From positions 22,449,098-22,513,097 of the forward strand of contig CM065297.1 in assembly GCA_032871835.1 (NCBI GenBank): 64,000 bases of DNA, read 5' to 3'. Origin of the DNA: Dipteronia dyeriana. Lineage: Eukaryota; Streptophyta; Magnoliopsida; Sapindales; Sapindaceae. A program made the translations under genes and the position numbers. Below, piece by piece: positions 10,798 to 23,163 of the stretch. The notes beneath the pieces were generated by a model, which saw only the letters and a program-made list of their open reading frames with translations, had not been told where the DNA came from and did not search any database. Positions within the stretch are counted from its first letter, which is position 1. The number at the start of each line of letters is the position of its first letter.

Positions 10798-11819
10798 GTT
10801 AGATTAGTTAGGTCCTTCACTAAATATTAGGTTTAATTAGATTAAAGCCCTAATATAATTGAACCTAATAATGTGATTAGTTTTAATTGTTAAAACTTGG
10901 TAAATCACATTAAATAATTCTAGTTTTAGTAAAATCGTTTAGACAGATTATAATTTGAATAATGAACTAGATTTTTTAATTAGCTAAAAATTGGATTAGT
11001 TTATTTGTTATTAGAATAATATTCTAATAATTTGTTATGTATGCCCTAGACCTTTAGATTGAAAATAGCTGCTTAATCTTAGAAATATCAAGGTGTATTA
11101 ATAATTGAAAACCTTAATTCTAAAATAGTAAATAGGAGAGGGATATATGACATTATATCCCGCAGTCTCTACCATTAGTTCAACACTGTGAGATTCAAGT
11201 GGGGCCTCAAGACGACTTTGTTTTCACCCTCCCTAAGGAGGGTCTCTATGAGAATCGATACCAAGGCTGACTTTCTAACAGATAGGATTTCTGAGTGTAT
11301 TTTGGGATTGACCAACCCTAAGGCCGCAATTCTCAAGTTAAGCTTAAGATATCTAAAATGATGGGTTACACTCACAAGGTTTTAATTAAATTGGTTAATT
11401 ATAAATCTAACTGAAATATATTATGGTTGAATGATATAGGAATACGAGTTATTCTAGTATATCATTTGATTGAGAATGTATCGATCCAACATGCAAGAAT
11501 TTTACCGACACTACGGCGGCACTTGCTTTTGGTATGTTAGATTGTCGTGGCATAGAAACAGTTTTTTTTTTTGGGAAGTTTTTTGTTCATTAAATATGTT
11601 CATACATCATGTTTCATTTTATGCCAAACATTAACATGTGAATTAAATGTATGCTTGAATGAATTCTTTATTTATGTTTTTTTAGCAATGTCTTCTGCAC
11701 TTTTACATATCCTTGCTAATGATAAATTAACCTGAGAAAATTACACGAAATAGAAACATCATATTAAAACAACTTTGGTCACCAAAGACCTAAAGTTTTT
11801 GCTTACGGATAGCTGTTGC
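10798..11819. other. Untranslated part of the Tat element next to the antisense ORF
   Basis: No protein was recognised. The stretch is collinear with 61737-62796 in the second copy. A more GC-rich block at 11160-11380, with ccctccctaaggaggg at 11229-11244, looks like transcribed retrotransposon leader or LTR sequence. LTR ends could not be placed with confidence. An A/T-rich part lies between 10800 and 11100. Confidence 0.45.
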
Positions 11820-12729
11820 TCCTATATCTAGGTCTTCTCTACCTCCCAGTTTGAGTAACTCTAACGTCGACTGCTTTTCCATGCTTCGCACCATGTCAGC
11901 TGGCGAAAGGTACATCAGTGATGGCTATTGGAGGGAGGCTAGAGCTGCTAGTATCTCTGAGCGGATCCACATGATCTTCAATAAAGGAGATTTTGTAAGT
12001 GTCTTCTACCTTTATCTTTTGCTTGTATGCACCAATAGTCTTATTTTTCCTTCTGCATTTTTTGTCAGGCGATGGAGGAGTTGACTTGGGCCTTGTCTGA
12101 TCAGAAGAAACAAGCTGTGGAGATATCCTGATTGAAGAATGTCCTTATTAAAAAGGATGATGCTCACAAGTCTTCCTCGGCTATTGCATCCAAGGTCAGA
12201 CAATACGAGGAGAAGCTGAAGAATCATACCGAGACTGAGGTTGCTTTGAGGAAGACTATTGCCAATGTTCAGAGTAGGGCCTCTACAGTCGAGACGACTC
12301 TCAGAGAGCTAACCACAAGGAATGTTGAGCTAGAGAAGAGGGTTACGATTGAAACAACAACGAATAAACTCAAAGATGAGGCTCAGATCACCCGAGACAC
12401 CCTTACCTCTAGTCAGCAAGTCATGCTTGAGTCGTAGCAGGTATCTGAGGAGGCTCAGATTCATTATGAGATCCCCACCCATGCACTTCGAGCTACCTTC
12501 AAAGTCCTCCCTGTTAGCTTTCCATGCTGAAGAGGAGAGTGGTGCCCTGATGAATGGGACTGATGTTGGCCCCTTGGCCGATACAAATTACTCCCCCTTC
12601 ATGGACGATTACCTGGAAGACGATATCAACTGGGCAGATTTTAGAGATTTGACCAAGGGATTTGGAGGCGATGATATTCATCATGGTGGATCTGAGCCTG
12701 GAGTTCCTTTGGATATGTCGGATGCTTAG
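11820..12729 (+). pseudogene. Antisense ORF of a Tat-type element with an intron, copy 1
   Basis: A plus-strand gene lies downstream of, and opposite to, the Tat integrase. Exon 1 ends at 11994, a 74-bp intron (GTAAGT at 11995, CAG ending at 12068) follows, and exon 2 continues in phase with AMEELTWALSDQKKQ. The product is a long charged coiled coil (SSAIASKVRQYEEKLKNHTE, TLRELTTRNVELEKRV) with an acidic tail. Antisense ORFs at this position are known in Tat-lineage elements such as Grande; their function is not established. This copy is dead: TGA at about 12129 and TAG at about 12435. Relative to copy 2 it also lacks about 50 bp in the coil (near 12350) and about 300 bp (near 12470). It stops at 12729. 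Confidence 0.65.
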
Positions 12730-13639
12730 TCCTAATGCCTTATTTCATGCATGCTTTACGAATGCAATCTCTTATCACCATTTTTGTAACCTCTTGATCT
12801 TTTGTCATTAATAATACCATTCTTTCTTTTTATTTTGTTATCGCTTGCATTTAGTCAAATGATTCAGTACAAACCAAATACTTTGCTATCCGGTCGGGAT
12901 CACTCGGCCTCTCGGGATCACTCGGCCTCTCAAACTGTACAATTATCGCCAAGCCGAGTAATTAACTTTTAACCAAGCAGTTTACGAATGGCTATAGTCA
13001 TTTGCTAACTTGAACTTTTTACTTTACATTGCACCAAGTTAACTGACTTAGCTATAACTAAACCTTTCACATGACAAGGATTATTCCATAATTTAATTGC
13101 CACGTATTGTTCTTTCGTGGACCATTCGCATGGCATCTATTTTATAGACGCTTGTATTTTATTTATCAACTAAGTTATTGAGACGTCTCCCAATAGTCTG
13201 TTGATCAAAATTCGTTGCAATGGGGTGACTTATATTATACTAACTTTATCGGTGTTTAGATTTTATTAGCAACTGTTTTAAGTATAAATATTTTATTCCT
13301 CATTCAACTCTTGGCGTATCCCATCACGTACCCATGGACTGAAGATGCCCTAAGAGTGTTTGATTACACCCAGTTAGTTTCGGTGAGTATGCACTGCCTT
13401 TGCAACATATGCTTTTGACCCCCTCACTAGGCCTCCTGAGCACTCCTATTAAGCGGTTTTTAGGTATCCCGGGGCTGCTTTTATGAGCAAAAGCAAATTC
13501 ATGACACTTTTTTTGACTTATTGAAATGGTTCCCTCGAGGGGATTATTATTGAATGCTAAAAAAGAGACATCAACAAATTAGCAAATTATTAAGAACAAA
13601 ATAGACTAATTTCTAACTAAAAGGAAATATCTAGAAATA
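12730..13639. other. Spacer between the antisense ORF and Tat integrase
   Basis: No protein was recognised. The imperfect tandem phrase cgggatcactcggcctct occurs twice at about 12895-12930. The rest is A/T-rich and probably untranslated element sequence, because it lies between two parts of the same Tat-type element. Confidence 0.45.
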
Positions 13640-14560
13640 AGAGATCTTCTGGGGTAGAACATCTTTAGGTATTGAGTATTGGACGACTTGGGTAGCTAGC
13701 CCTCATCTGGTCGGGTAAGACGGTATACTCATTGACTGGCCAATCCGACCGTTTGGTACGGTCCTTCCCATTTATCTGCCAATGATCCAGCTGATTTCTC
13801 TCTTGTGTTGGGTGACTCCCTTCTGAGAACCAAATCACCAAGCTGGAATCTCCTGAATTGGATATCTGAGTTATAATACCTGGTTGCCCTTTGTTTATGG
13901 GTTGCATTCCTTATCCTCGATAGGTCTCATTTTTCCTCCAATTTGTCTAGGTTTTGTTCTAACTTTTCAACATTCGCCTCTGGGTAAAATATTTGTACCC
14001 TTTATGAATTATGAATTACGACTTACTTCAATCGAGATTATTGCTTATGTCCCGAATGCTAGTGAATTGGGGGTCTCTTCCGTCGAAGTCTTTTCCGTGG
14101 TCCGGTATGCCTACAAGACTTCGTCCAGCTTTTCTATCCAATTCTCTTTCTTAGCATCTAGCTTTACCTTTAAGATATGCTTAATTATTTTGTTCACTAC
14201 TTCCGTCTAGCCATTGGTCTGAGGATAGGCCGGTGTTGCATAATAATTCTTTCTGCAAAAACCCTGACACGTCCCTGAAGTTGTCACTGTCGAACTTAGT
14301 TCTGTTTTCTATGATTATTGTGTCCGAAAATCCAAATCGGTAGATGATATTCTTTTACAAAAAATTGGTCATGTTAGCCTCAATTATATGCACCATTGCT
14401 TCTGCCTCCGCCCATTTTATGAAGTAGTCTATAGCCACAATGGCATGTTTTGCTCCTTCTTTGGTTGCCGTTGGCATTGGGCCAATTAGATCTAGTCCCC
14501 ACATGGCAAACAACCAGGGCAATATCAAGTTCTTCAATTGCTCAAGCGACCTTTTGATAT
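13640..14560 (-). pseudogene. Tat-type integrase remnant
   Basis: Minus-strand reading gives the integrase core start WGLDLIGPMPTATKEG and AIVAIDYFIKWAEAEA (14355-14537), which carry the first catalytic Asp. The C-terminal tail follows near 13640-13800, including KRSDWPVNEYTVLPD and ending SSNTQYLKMFYP-like; Tat/Retand integrases typically end in WNAEHLKKYY. Several stops and frameshifts lie between 14350 and 13910, so no active enzyme is made. In a working element integrase inserts the cDNA into the host genome. The reading ends near 13640, just before the spacer to the antisense ORF. Confidence 0.75.
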
Positions 14561-15097
14561 CATTGGCTATCCTCTAACAGCTGATGTACTGTTCTATGAC
14601 TTCCTGAGCATCCTATAAGAGGTTCGGCCAGAAGAAGCTTTGTCTGAGAGTCTTATATGCCAAACTTTTGCTCATGGAGTGATTCCCACACATCTCTTTG
14701 TGGATGCTTTCTAAAATTTGTCTACCTTCGGTTGGGCATACGTACCCTTGTTAAGCCTTTACAAATCCTCTCTTGTTACTCCAACTATCGAGTATCTGGT
14801 GGCTTCGTATCTGAGGCACTTTGCTTCAGTCACTTATGGTGGGAGCGTTCCATCTTCTAGGTATTCCTTGATCGGGGTCATTTAGATGGCCTGTCTTTAT
14901 TCGATCACTCCTATTTCTGATGCCCCCTTTTTATCATTGATATTTGGTCTTTTAAGGTGAGCAACCGAAATAACCTTTCATCGTATGCTGATAGTTGTTG
15001 ATGCTAGCTTTCACAAAACATCAGCCTTCTCATTTCTTTCCCTCGGGATTTAAGTAATTATGTAGGCCTTGAATCTTTCCAGCTGTACTATGGCTAT

Positions 15098-15560
15098 TTA
15101 CAGAAAAGCAACCATGTTGCCATATTTGGCTTGATACTCATCCAAGATCTGGTTCACCACCATATGTGAATCACTAAATATCTCCAGCTCATCCGCCCCA
15201 AGCACCGTGCAAGCCTTGAGACCTGCCAAAAGTGTCTTATATTTGGCCATGTTGTCAGTTGCTTTGAAGTCAAATCGTAAGGCACACTCAACTTGATCGC
15301 CTTTTGAGATGGATATTACTATACCTACCATGCTGCCATGCATGTTTGATGCCCCATCTACATGCAATTTTCAGGCAAATTCTCTATTTTCTTTTTCTCT
15401 GAGCAGCTTGATCACCTCATTGTTTGACTCAACAAACTCAATGATTAGGTCGACTACGGCTTACCCTTTTATTACGGCTCTTGGCAGGTATGTTATGTAA
15501 AATTCACTTAACTCTGTTGCCCATTTGGTGAACCTTCCAAACGCTTCTGGTTTAGATAGA
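15098..15560 (-). pseudogene. Tat-type RNase H remnant
   Basis: The block LHVDGASNMHGSMVGIV marks the start of the Tat RNase H-like domain, with DG as the first catalytic position. It is followed by ECALRFDFKATDNMAKYKT (family form A-T-N-N-x-A-E-Y, here with K for the catalytic E) and LEIFSDSHMVVNQI, which retains the third acidic position. The family enzyme degrades RNA in the RNA-DNA hybrid. Substitution of the E and upstream stops make this copy non-functional. It sits between RT and integrase, as in all Ty3/gypsy elements. Confidence 0.7.
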
Positions 15561-15599
15561 ATCTGTTTCAGCAGGCATTCAGTGTAAACTTATATTTTG

Positions 15600-16880
15600 T
15601 GAGCTTGGAAATAAGGTCTCAACTTTCTTACTGCTGTTACCTGCGTTAGGGCCGTTTGCTCGGCTGTCGATTATCTTGTGTCTGTTGGTAGTAAAGCGTT
15701 ACTTATGTAATACACTGGTCTCTATATTCCCTTATCCATCTTGACTAGTACTGACCCTGTTGCCATAGCTGTGACTGATAAGTTTAGGTAGAGCACCTCT
15801 CCGTCCATAGGTTTGGATAGGATCGACGCTTTTCCTAGATACTCCTTGATCTTTGGGATGGCCTACTCGCATTCATCATTCCATTCTACCCATTTGCCTT
15901 TCTTGGTTGCTTTGAAAATGGGTAAGCACTTATCTGTTGACTTGCTAATAAACCGATTTAGGGATGCCAAACAACCTATTAGCCTTTGAATTTCTTTTAG
16001 GGTCCTTGGGGATCTCATCTCCAATAGTGTTATAACCTTTTTTGGGTTTACTTCGATCCCCCTCTAATGGACTTGAAAACCAAGAAACCTTCCTAAGGGT
16101 ACCCTAAAAACACACTTTTTTGGTTGAGGTTCTTGCTGAATCTTCTTAATACCCTGAATGTCTCTCTGAGATCTACTATATGCTTTCTGGATGTTATGCT
16201 CTTAGTCAACATGCCGGTCACATATACCTCCATATTTTTGCCGATCTGTCGGGCTAACATATTATTTACCAGTCTCTGGTAAGTTGCCTTGACATTCTTG
16301 AGACCATAAGGCATTACTTTGTAGCAGCATAGCCCTTGGTCAGTTGTGAAGGCGGTTTTTCATCTGGCTTAAACATCCGGATTTGGTTGTAGCCTGAGTA
16401 AGCATCTATGAAGCTTAGCAGTTCATGGCCAACCATTTCATCTACTACGTGGTTGATTAGGGTATTGGAAAGATATCATTTGGGCATGCTTTGTTGAGGT
16501 CGGTGAAGTCTATACACATCCTCCACTGAATATTCTTCCTTTTTAGTAACACCAAGTTGGCAACCCACTCGAGGTCTTGCACTTCCCTTATGGATCTTGC
16601 CTCTAACAGTTCCTCTATCTCTTCCTTGATTTATTGGCTTCATTCAGGGTTGAATCGCCTCCTCTTTTGGATGAATGGTTTTCTGTTAGGATCGACCTCT
16701 AGATGATAGAAGATTACCTTTACGATGAATCTAGGCATGTCCTCATGCTTCCATGAGAACACATCCTTGTATTATTTCAGTAAGTTGATCATCTCATCCC
16801 AAACTTGCCTTGTCAACCAAGCCTTAAGCTTTACTGTCTTGTCGGGATAACCATCATCAACCGTAACGTCCATAGTTGGC
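15600..16880 (-). pseudogene. Tat-type reverse transcriptase remnant
   Basis: Recognisable RT blocks on the minus strand are KPFIQKRRRFNPE, then EEIEELLEARSIREVQD, then WRMCIDFTDLNKACPNDIFP, then DAYSGYNQI, then MPYGLKNVKATYQRLVN (16270-16314), and GRFLGFQVH. The catalytic box reads YVTGMLTKS at about 16200-16230, where the family has YVDDMLVKS, so both catalytic Asp residues are gone. Multiple stops and frameshifts confirm decay. The lower end (15600-15840) is the connection region, with KPEAFGRFTKWATELSEF. Family context (Tat/Retand) rests on the RT wording and on the antisense ORF downstream. Confidence 0.8.
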
Positions 16881-16888
16881 TCATATTT

Positions 16889-17580
16889 CTAGCTTTTCCC
16901 ATCTTTCGAAGATGTCTTCCTTGGGTTCAGGTCAAATCGGGTTAGCATTTTTGCTCCAGCTTCGCCTTTGTCCATCTTCGGGTCATCCTCTTCTCCTTGG
17001 ATGTCTATCTGTATCACTCTCGATTCCGCTTTCTCCTTGTATACAACCAGATTCGTCTTTCTCACCCATTCTTGAGAGCTTTTCATGATGCCTACCTCAG
17101 TTTCAGTTGGGAACTTCACTATCAGGGAGTAAGTGGTAGTCACAACTTTTGACTTGTTCAGGAAAGGTCGACCCAACAAGGCGTTGTATGGCCAATTTTC
17201 CGTATTCATGACTGTAAAATTGAAAAGCACTGTTTTAGTGCAAGGAAAACTCCCGATCTCTATAGGTAGCTTCATTGTTCCCAATGACTTACTTCTGCTC
17301 CTCTAAAGCCTCTCAATGGGACTTTGTGCGGTTGAAGGTTTTTTCTCTATAGTCCCACCTGATCAAACACTTCCACACTTAGGATATCCGTCGAGCTGCC
17401 AATGTCGATCAACACTCTTCTTACTTTCCTATGGCCCACACAAACGGATAAAACTATCACATCGTTCGACCTTACTTCTGAACCATATGTGTATGCTTTA
17501 GAGAACACTATTGGGTCCCATCCTTGTTTGAAATTTTTATGATCGGTGCCCAACGAGTTAACTTCCAGATTCCTCTAACC
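16889..17580 (-). pseudogene. Tat-type aspartic protease remnant
   Basis: The block VRRVLIDIGSSTDILSVEVF (17347-17440) is the retropepsin signature VLIDxGSS, with the catalytic Asp present. It is followed by MGTMKLPIEIGSFPCTKTV and NALLGRPFLNKSKVVTTTY (16889-17284), the second half of the fold with the LLGRPFLN turn. The reading is broken between 17347 and 17284. Upstream it is cut at about 17608 by a Copia family B LTR, and the matching gag continues beyond that insert at 21022. The order gag, protease, RT, RNase H, integrase is normal for Ty3/gypsy. Confidence 0.75.
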
Positions 17581-19323
17581 GTCTACGGCTTCTCCAACTT
17601 CAGTCTATAGGAAAAAACACACAACATAAGCGGAAAATTCGATTGGTATATTTCAAATTTTTTCCTTTAAAAGAATGAACCTTAACCCTTGATTATTATC
17701 ATATAATAAAAGTATCGGACCTCATTTTTCACATAATGAGTTAGTTGAAGTTTTTTTTTTATAATAAGGAAACCGAATAAAAACAAACTTCTCATACAAG
17801 AACTAGGGTGGTGGCCGAATTCTCTCTTCAAGATTTTAATCTTGACCAAATTCTCAATCTAGAAAACTTATGTTGGCCGAATTCTCACTTAGAGAATATA
17901 TAGGTCGTGGTTGAATCCTTTCCTAAGGAGGATTTATGTCTTGTGTCCAAATCCTCTTAAAATAAGGATTTGTGTGATAGATATCAAATACTTCCTAATT
18001 TGATAGATAAATAAATTCATTTTATTTATCTACCTATCAAATCAAGTCTTTGATACTTATTATACTACCAACAATAGTACAATACTAGGAGACTGTCTCC
18101 TACTAGAAAAAAGATTTTGACTTTTAATTAATTAAATAATTAATTAATTTCTATTTAATTAAATAATAAAATTAAAAAACAATATATTAGGCTATTCTAT
18201 TAGCCATTGCCGCCCAAGCCATATATATGGGCCATATATTATTTTTTCAATTTCATTAAATCCATTATAAAAAGTCCACATGTGAATTAGACCCATTCTT
18301 ACTAAAAAAGAAAAAAGTCCACATACCTTAAATTAATACATTAATATAATTAAATAGCACATTTAATTAAAAATGTGCCAACTATATTCTTAATCTATTA
18401 ATGGAATGCAAATCGCACACCATTAGGGCAGCTCATTGATTCCCACATCCTTGGCTGCCCATTCCAGGTATTTTGAAGAGTTCTCGCATGTCCTGATCAC
18501 ATATGACCACAACTCTCCAAAACTTTTGGATTCCGAAATCTAAAATCAATTCTACATGGACCTAGAAATTGGTCTGGTAGAATATATCAAGTGATCCATA
18601 CAAGTTCGTACAGATTGGGGATCTTGGCGAACAATCTAAATTTATGCTCCAATAGGCATAACCTAATCACAATCAACAAATGATTCACTTAGGTCTGATC
18701 TATTAATTTTAGTTCATTCCACTGAAAAACTAAAATTAAACTCTTTAATAAAGATAGAATAAGTTAATGTTCCTCATTCTTACCCTAGAAAATCTTAATG
18801 GAGATCGTGTATCCTTGTAAAAAATACCAGTAATCGGCAATAGCTTATAGACCACCTAAGGCTCTCCTAGTAACAATTTTTACTCATATGATCACATTTT
18901 GAACTTGGATTTTTTTGACTTGTCCAGAAGCCATATTTCAATAGAAACTATTGAAAACTTAACGTTAAGATTTAATGTCCAATAGCTCAACATATACATA
19001 TGATGATATTCTACTCAAATTTAATAAATGGAGCCACGATGTTCATATCAACAAATGAAGTCCTTTATCAATTAACAAATGAATACCACCAAACCATCAA
19101 GGATAGACTATGCTATATAATCGTACTCATTGATGGCTCAAATGATAACACTTGTGGCCATAAGTTCATCATTTATATCAGGATTGAGATAGACTCTTCA
19201 ATTGTTTTCAAGTGAAAACTTTTATCCATAGACGATTCTGGATAAAATATCTCAATGTGATTCTATTCAATGCACCTAGTGCACTAGATCCTTTTGCCCA
19301 AAGACACCACACTTTGATGATTT

Positions 19324-20690
19324 TGTTGAAACCCCGTTCACCGATTGCACAGTGGAACTAAGTTTTAAATTTTTTTATACAGATCATAATTTGTATCTGG
19401 GACCAGTGAACTTGGAGTCGTAATTATTTTTCGGAACTAATACATACAATATGTAAATACATGAAATTGTAATCAATATAAAGAGAAGAAGAAAATCTGG
19501 CCAACGTTTGGAGGCTCCTTCACTTTACGATATGCTCTTGTCTGAACCACTCTTACCAACGTTTGGAGACTCCTTCACTTTACGATGTGCTCCTGTCTGA
19601 ACCACTCGATCTTCCTCGCTATCTCCAGGAACTGGTAACTGCGTATGAGCACGTCACGGTCTCAGGAACTTGAATGAAGGATGTAGATAAATACTTGAAG
19701 AAACTCTTTCTTCTATATTTGGTGTATTGATTTCACGCAGACATAAAGTGCATCTCATGCAAAACTTATGCTTTTTTTTCTTTTTTACGTGTGTATCAGG
19801 TACACACCAAAAAAGACAAAATCAACTTCTTTTTTTCTCATCTATGCCACATGCCTACTCTTGCATTTATATATATATATATATATTGTTCTCTTTATAT
19901 ATATATACATATCCTTGTTTGTATCCTATACAAACACTTATATATGTGCACACACCAATTTGCATCCAATGCAATATCTTGTGTTATAATTGATATATAT
20001 CTTTTAATTATCCTTTTCAAATATATCTAATATATTAAAAGTGATAATAAGTATTTTAAATTTAAACTTAAATTCAAATACTTAGATAAATGATTTAGTA
20101 AAATAAAATAATCTCATTATTTTATCTTCACCTAAATTCATATATCAACTAACACCCTCTAATTAATAGTTAATTAATAATTCATAATTATCAATATAAT
20201 TAAATAATCTAATTATTTAATTAATTTAAATATTAATATTCATGAATTAAATAATCTCATTATTCAATTAATTCCCGAATATATACGTGTCACTTTTGTA
20301 ACACAATTAATTGGACAATCCAATTAATTAACTGTGACCCTTGTTACCTATCACATCATACAAGGTGCCTCCATTCTCATATCTCCATATGAATGATTCA
20401 GGATAGAATCACCGTACATTACGGAATGGACCGCAACTATAGATTAACCATAAATAAAGAACCCAACTTTATTTGATATCTACTGACTCTTTAGATTGCA
20501 CGTCTCTTACTGTATCCATCCATATATGACACTCATATACACAGTTCGAGATTACATCCGACAATCTTGGATGTTAAATATATGCACAAGTTATAAAATA
20601 AACAACTCAACAAGAATGAATTGAACTTTTCCTTTTATTTATTTCATAAATCCATTTATAAATTACATCTTTAGGGCATAAACCCCAATA
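19324..20690 (-). mobile_element. Copia family A solo LTR nested in family B LTR
   Basis: The insert runs from TGTTGAAACCCC to TAAACCCCAATA (reverse of a TG...CA LTR with the first CA changed to TA), flanked by GATTT at 19319-19323 and 20691-20695. The empty site is seen in other family B LTRs (25096-25110, GATGATTTTAGAC). Read on the minus strand it matches the LTR starting at 37840. An AT microsatellite lies near 19868-19910. About 19490-19600 contains a short near-tandem pair of phrases (ccaacgtttggagRctcc). Confidence 0.85.
19866..19911. repeat. TA-rich microsatellite
   Basis: Two runs of TA dinucleotides separated by about 14 bases, inside the nested family A solo LTR. Confidence 0.85.
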
Positions 20691-21021
20691 GATTTTAGAC
20701 TCATCATAACACATTTGATCCCACTAAAATGCTAATAAAAGAATCTATAACTTTAACAAGATAAAGGTGCCCAACCTTTATCTAAAGTTGTGAATATTAT
20801 TCAAGACTAACTAAAGAATTGTGTCTACCTCATACACATCAAAATGTATGAACAATTCTTCATTTCTCACGGTCGTCTGACCTTATGATTATTTAATTTT
20901 CACAATTATAATAATTAAACTATGAATGCTATAAAATTTGTTAAACTATAAATCATTTTATTAAAATGAAAAGATTGTCAAATACATTATTACACTATTG
21001 CTATTGAACATAATCTTAACA

Positions 21022-22890
21022 TGATCACTCTCTCCCGATTACTTCCCCCAGTGTGTGTCCCACCAAAGACGGTGTTGATCGTCCCGTTGTCTGAATTTCT
21101 TCTAGGGCTCCTATGGCTCTTGTTGAGTTCTTCTTTCAGGGTGTCCTTCTATTTGGCATCCCTATTCCTCAGGATCATATCCCTGAGATGTCCCTTTCTG
21201 ATCTGTTTTTTGATGTAATCCCTCAGCTGATAGCATTTGGAGGTTTCATGGTCATTCTTCTGGTGAAATCTATCGTATTTAGTGGTGTCTCTCCTCGCAA
21301 AGCTCGATTGTCTCGGGGGCGTTTTGTACAAATTCTTATCTCCTATTACATTCCAATTCTCCTCTTGCCTTCTGGCCAATGGGGTGTAATTGTTGTACTA
21401 CATTTTAAAGTGCTTGCTGGCCGTATGGTCATCATCTTTTCATGCATTCTTACTCTTTCCCCCATTGCCCTTCTGGCCCCCTTTGCTCCCAATCTTCGAG
21501 TTACTTGCTTTGATCTTTTGGCTATTCTCGGGCCGACCTCCATGTGTGAGCTCCTCTCTATGGGCTATCTATTCTCCCTCCGCCATGGTATATCCTCAAA
21601 GTTCATATATCATGATTGCATACGTGGTCGAACTATTCTATCTTAGGTATAAAATCAAGTGGCTATGCTGTAGACTATTAATTAATACTGATACCACTGC
21701 TTTATCACTGGGATCCTGTACTTTCGATACTTCCTGTGAGAACCTGGTAAGGTAATCTTTTAATTTCTCATCATTCCTCTGTTTTAAGGTTGGCAATGCC
21801 GATATAGATTTCATTCGCTAGATATTCCCTATGAACTGTATAGTGAATGCTTGTATAAGTTCCTTAAAATTTCTGATGAATCCTGTCTAAAGTCCTCCAA
21901 ACCACCTGGATCCTTGATCTCCTAGGGTTTGGGGGAATATTCGACATATTAGGGTATCAGTATAATCATATTATTCCATTGCACTTTGATATCTCTTGAC
22001 ATGCTCATGCGGGTCAGTATTGGCCTTGAATTGCTCCACATGCGGCATTCTAAATTTGTCTGAAAAATAGACCTACCTTATTGAATCGACGAATGGACTC
22101 CCAGAGTTACCAATTAGCAAGTTTCCCTAGCTTTGTATTTGCTTCAATGCCTCTTTTCTTCTGAGAATGACCTCTCGATCCCCTTTTGGCTCTTCATGCT
22201 CATCAATTTTTTGGTGAATAGTGAGCCCGTATGGTTCCCTAAGGACTCGCCTAGTGACATGGACACCGTACGGGTCACGTCTGGCCATAGATGTTGGCTC
22301 CTGCATCTTCTAGAGGCAGTTTTGTCATCACTTGAAATCGAGCGAGACCTTTTCCTCCGACCGTCATGCCTATCTACCTGCTTGGGGTCGGTTTTTCCTC
22401 CATCATATCTCTCCACACCTTCTCATGAACTGGACTCCATATGCTCCACTGTTCCTCGATCTTCTTGGCAGTCGTTCCTTCTGTATGAATGTTCCTTTCT
22501 TTCATGATGCTCTGCTCTATCTCTTTTGGATTTTTGGGGTGCTCTTGAAGTGGTTGCCACTATTTCAGATTGTATCCTTCGATCTTGGGCCACCAATAGT
22601 TTAGAGAGCTGATACAACGAACTCAGGTTGGCAGTGACTGTTATATTGATTCCCTATTTAGCGGTATCATCGATGACTTTCCACAGGGATTACTAAATCT
22701 AGCGCAACACATCTGTGGAATTACTAGCGGTTACATCCATGGATGTTACTATGTCGGGTCTGGCAAACAACATAGTCGTTGAGGGTGGATCTTCTTCAAT
22801 GACATTGACATCAACAGGATTAGGGACAATGGTGCCGCACGAGGCATCGGTGTTACACAGAGATTGACCGTTGTCTCTGATAGTGGCCAT
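21022..22890 (-). pseudogene. Tat-type gag (capsid) pseudogene
   Basis: The start is taken at 22890 (MATIRDNGQSLC). Blocks follow on the minus strand: a basic, Arg/Ser-rich stretch at 22144-22617; the gag core near 21750-21900, with KSISALPTLKQRNDEKLKDY and VSVLINSLQHSHLI; and the Tat-type C-terminal motif KYDRFHQKNDHETSKCYQL followed by IRKGHL (21149-21379). That motif is the modified Cys/His box typical of Tat gags (FHxxHGHDTxxC). The gene ends at the family B LTR insertion at 21021 and resumes as protease at 17580. Several frameshifts and stops are present. Its product would be the particle protein of the element. Confidence 0.75.
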
Positions 22891-23163
22891 GATATCGTCT
22901 TTCGTAAGCTTTTTCCTAGAATTAATTAATCAAACTCAATGCTAACGGAGGTTCGACGCCCCCTTTCCTTCTAGCACTGGTTGTTGACAGTGATTTTTGG
23001 ATCAATTAAAGTTTGTCACACAAATAAATAAAAAAAGAAGCAGCAAGCTACAAAAGAGAGAGAAAAGGCAAAAGGAGAGGAAATATTTTACATGGTAAAA
23101 CCCCAATGCAGGGAAACGTCCACAGTTGTCGGCAATGAAGAGAAAAATTACTATGTAGAAGCG
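22891..23163 (-). other. Leader and possible LTR edge of the Tat element
   Basis: The block upstream of gag reads on the minus strand as CAGTGCTAGAAGGAAAGGGG. The phrase ctgtca just before it could be the CA end of the 5' LTR at about 22990, with a short LTR remnant (22990-23163) cut off by the Copia family B LTR at 23164. I could not match a tRNA primer with confidence. Confidence 0.35.

Larger units (their letters stand above)
17608..21021 (-). mobile_element. Copia family B solo LTR inserted in Tat gag-pol
   Basis: Collinear with the LTRs at 23164-25429 and 32061-33972. The left end TAGGAAAAAACAC corresponds to TGGGGGAAAAATAGCG, and the right end CATAATCTTAACA to CATAATCCCAACA. It interrupts the Tat element between INTVFGG-like gag tail sequence (21022-21070) and protease (17553), and no internal Copia coding is present, so it is a solo LTR. 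A family A solo LTR (19324-20690) sits inside it, leaving about 2.05 kb. The flanking five bases do not match (GTCTA and TGATC), so the target duplication has decayed or the ends are misplaced by a few bases. Confidence 0.75.

Noticed and set aside
19000..19215. A 71-codon plus-strand ORF kept in three family B LTR copies (also 24780-24995 and 46700-46915)
   Set aside because: The fourth copy (near 33650-33870) has an internal stop. Differences between copies are mostly amino-acid changing (about 14 against 6 silent in a hand count of two copies), near the neutral expectation. It is antisense within an LTR, so chance plus low divergence explains it.
17608..21021. A target-site duplication for the family B solo LTR
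   Set aside because: The five bases on each side (GTCTA and TGATC) do not match, and no small shift of the ends improves this.
21113..21755. Plus-strand ORFs of 121-177 codons
   Set aside because: They are shadows of the minus-strand Tat gag, whose C-terminal motif is clear at 21149-21379.
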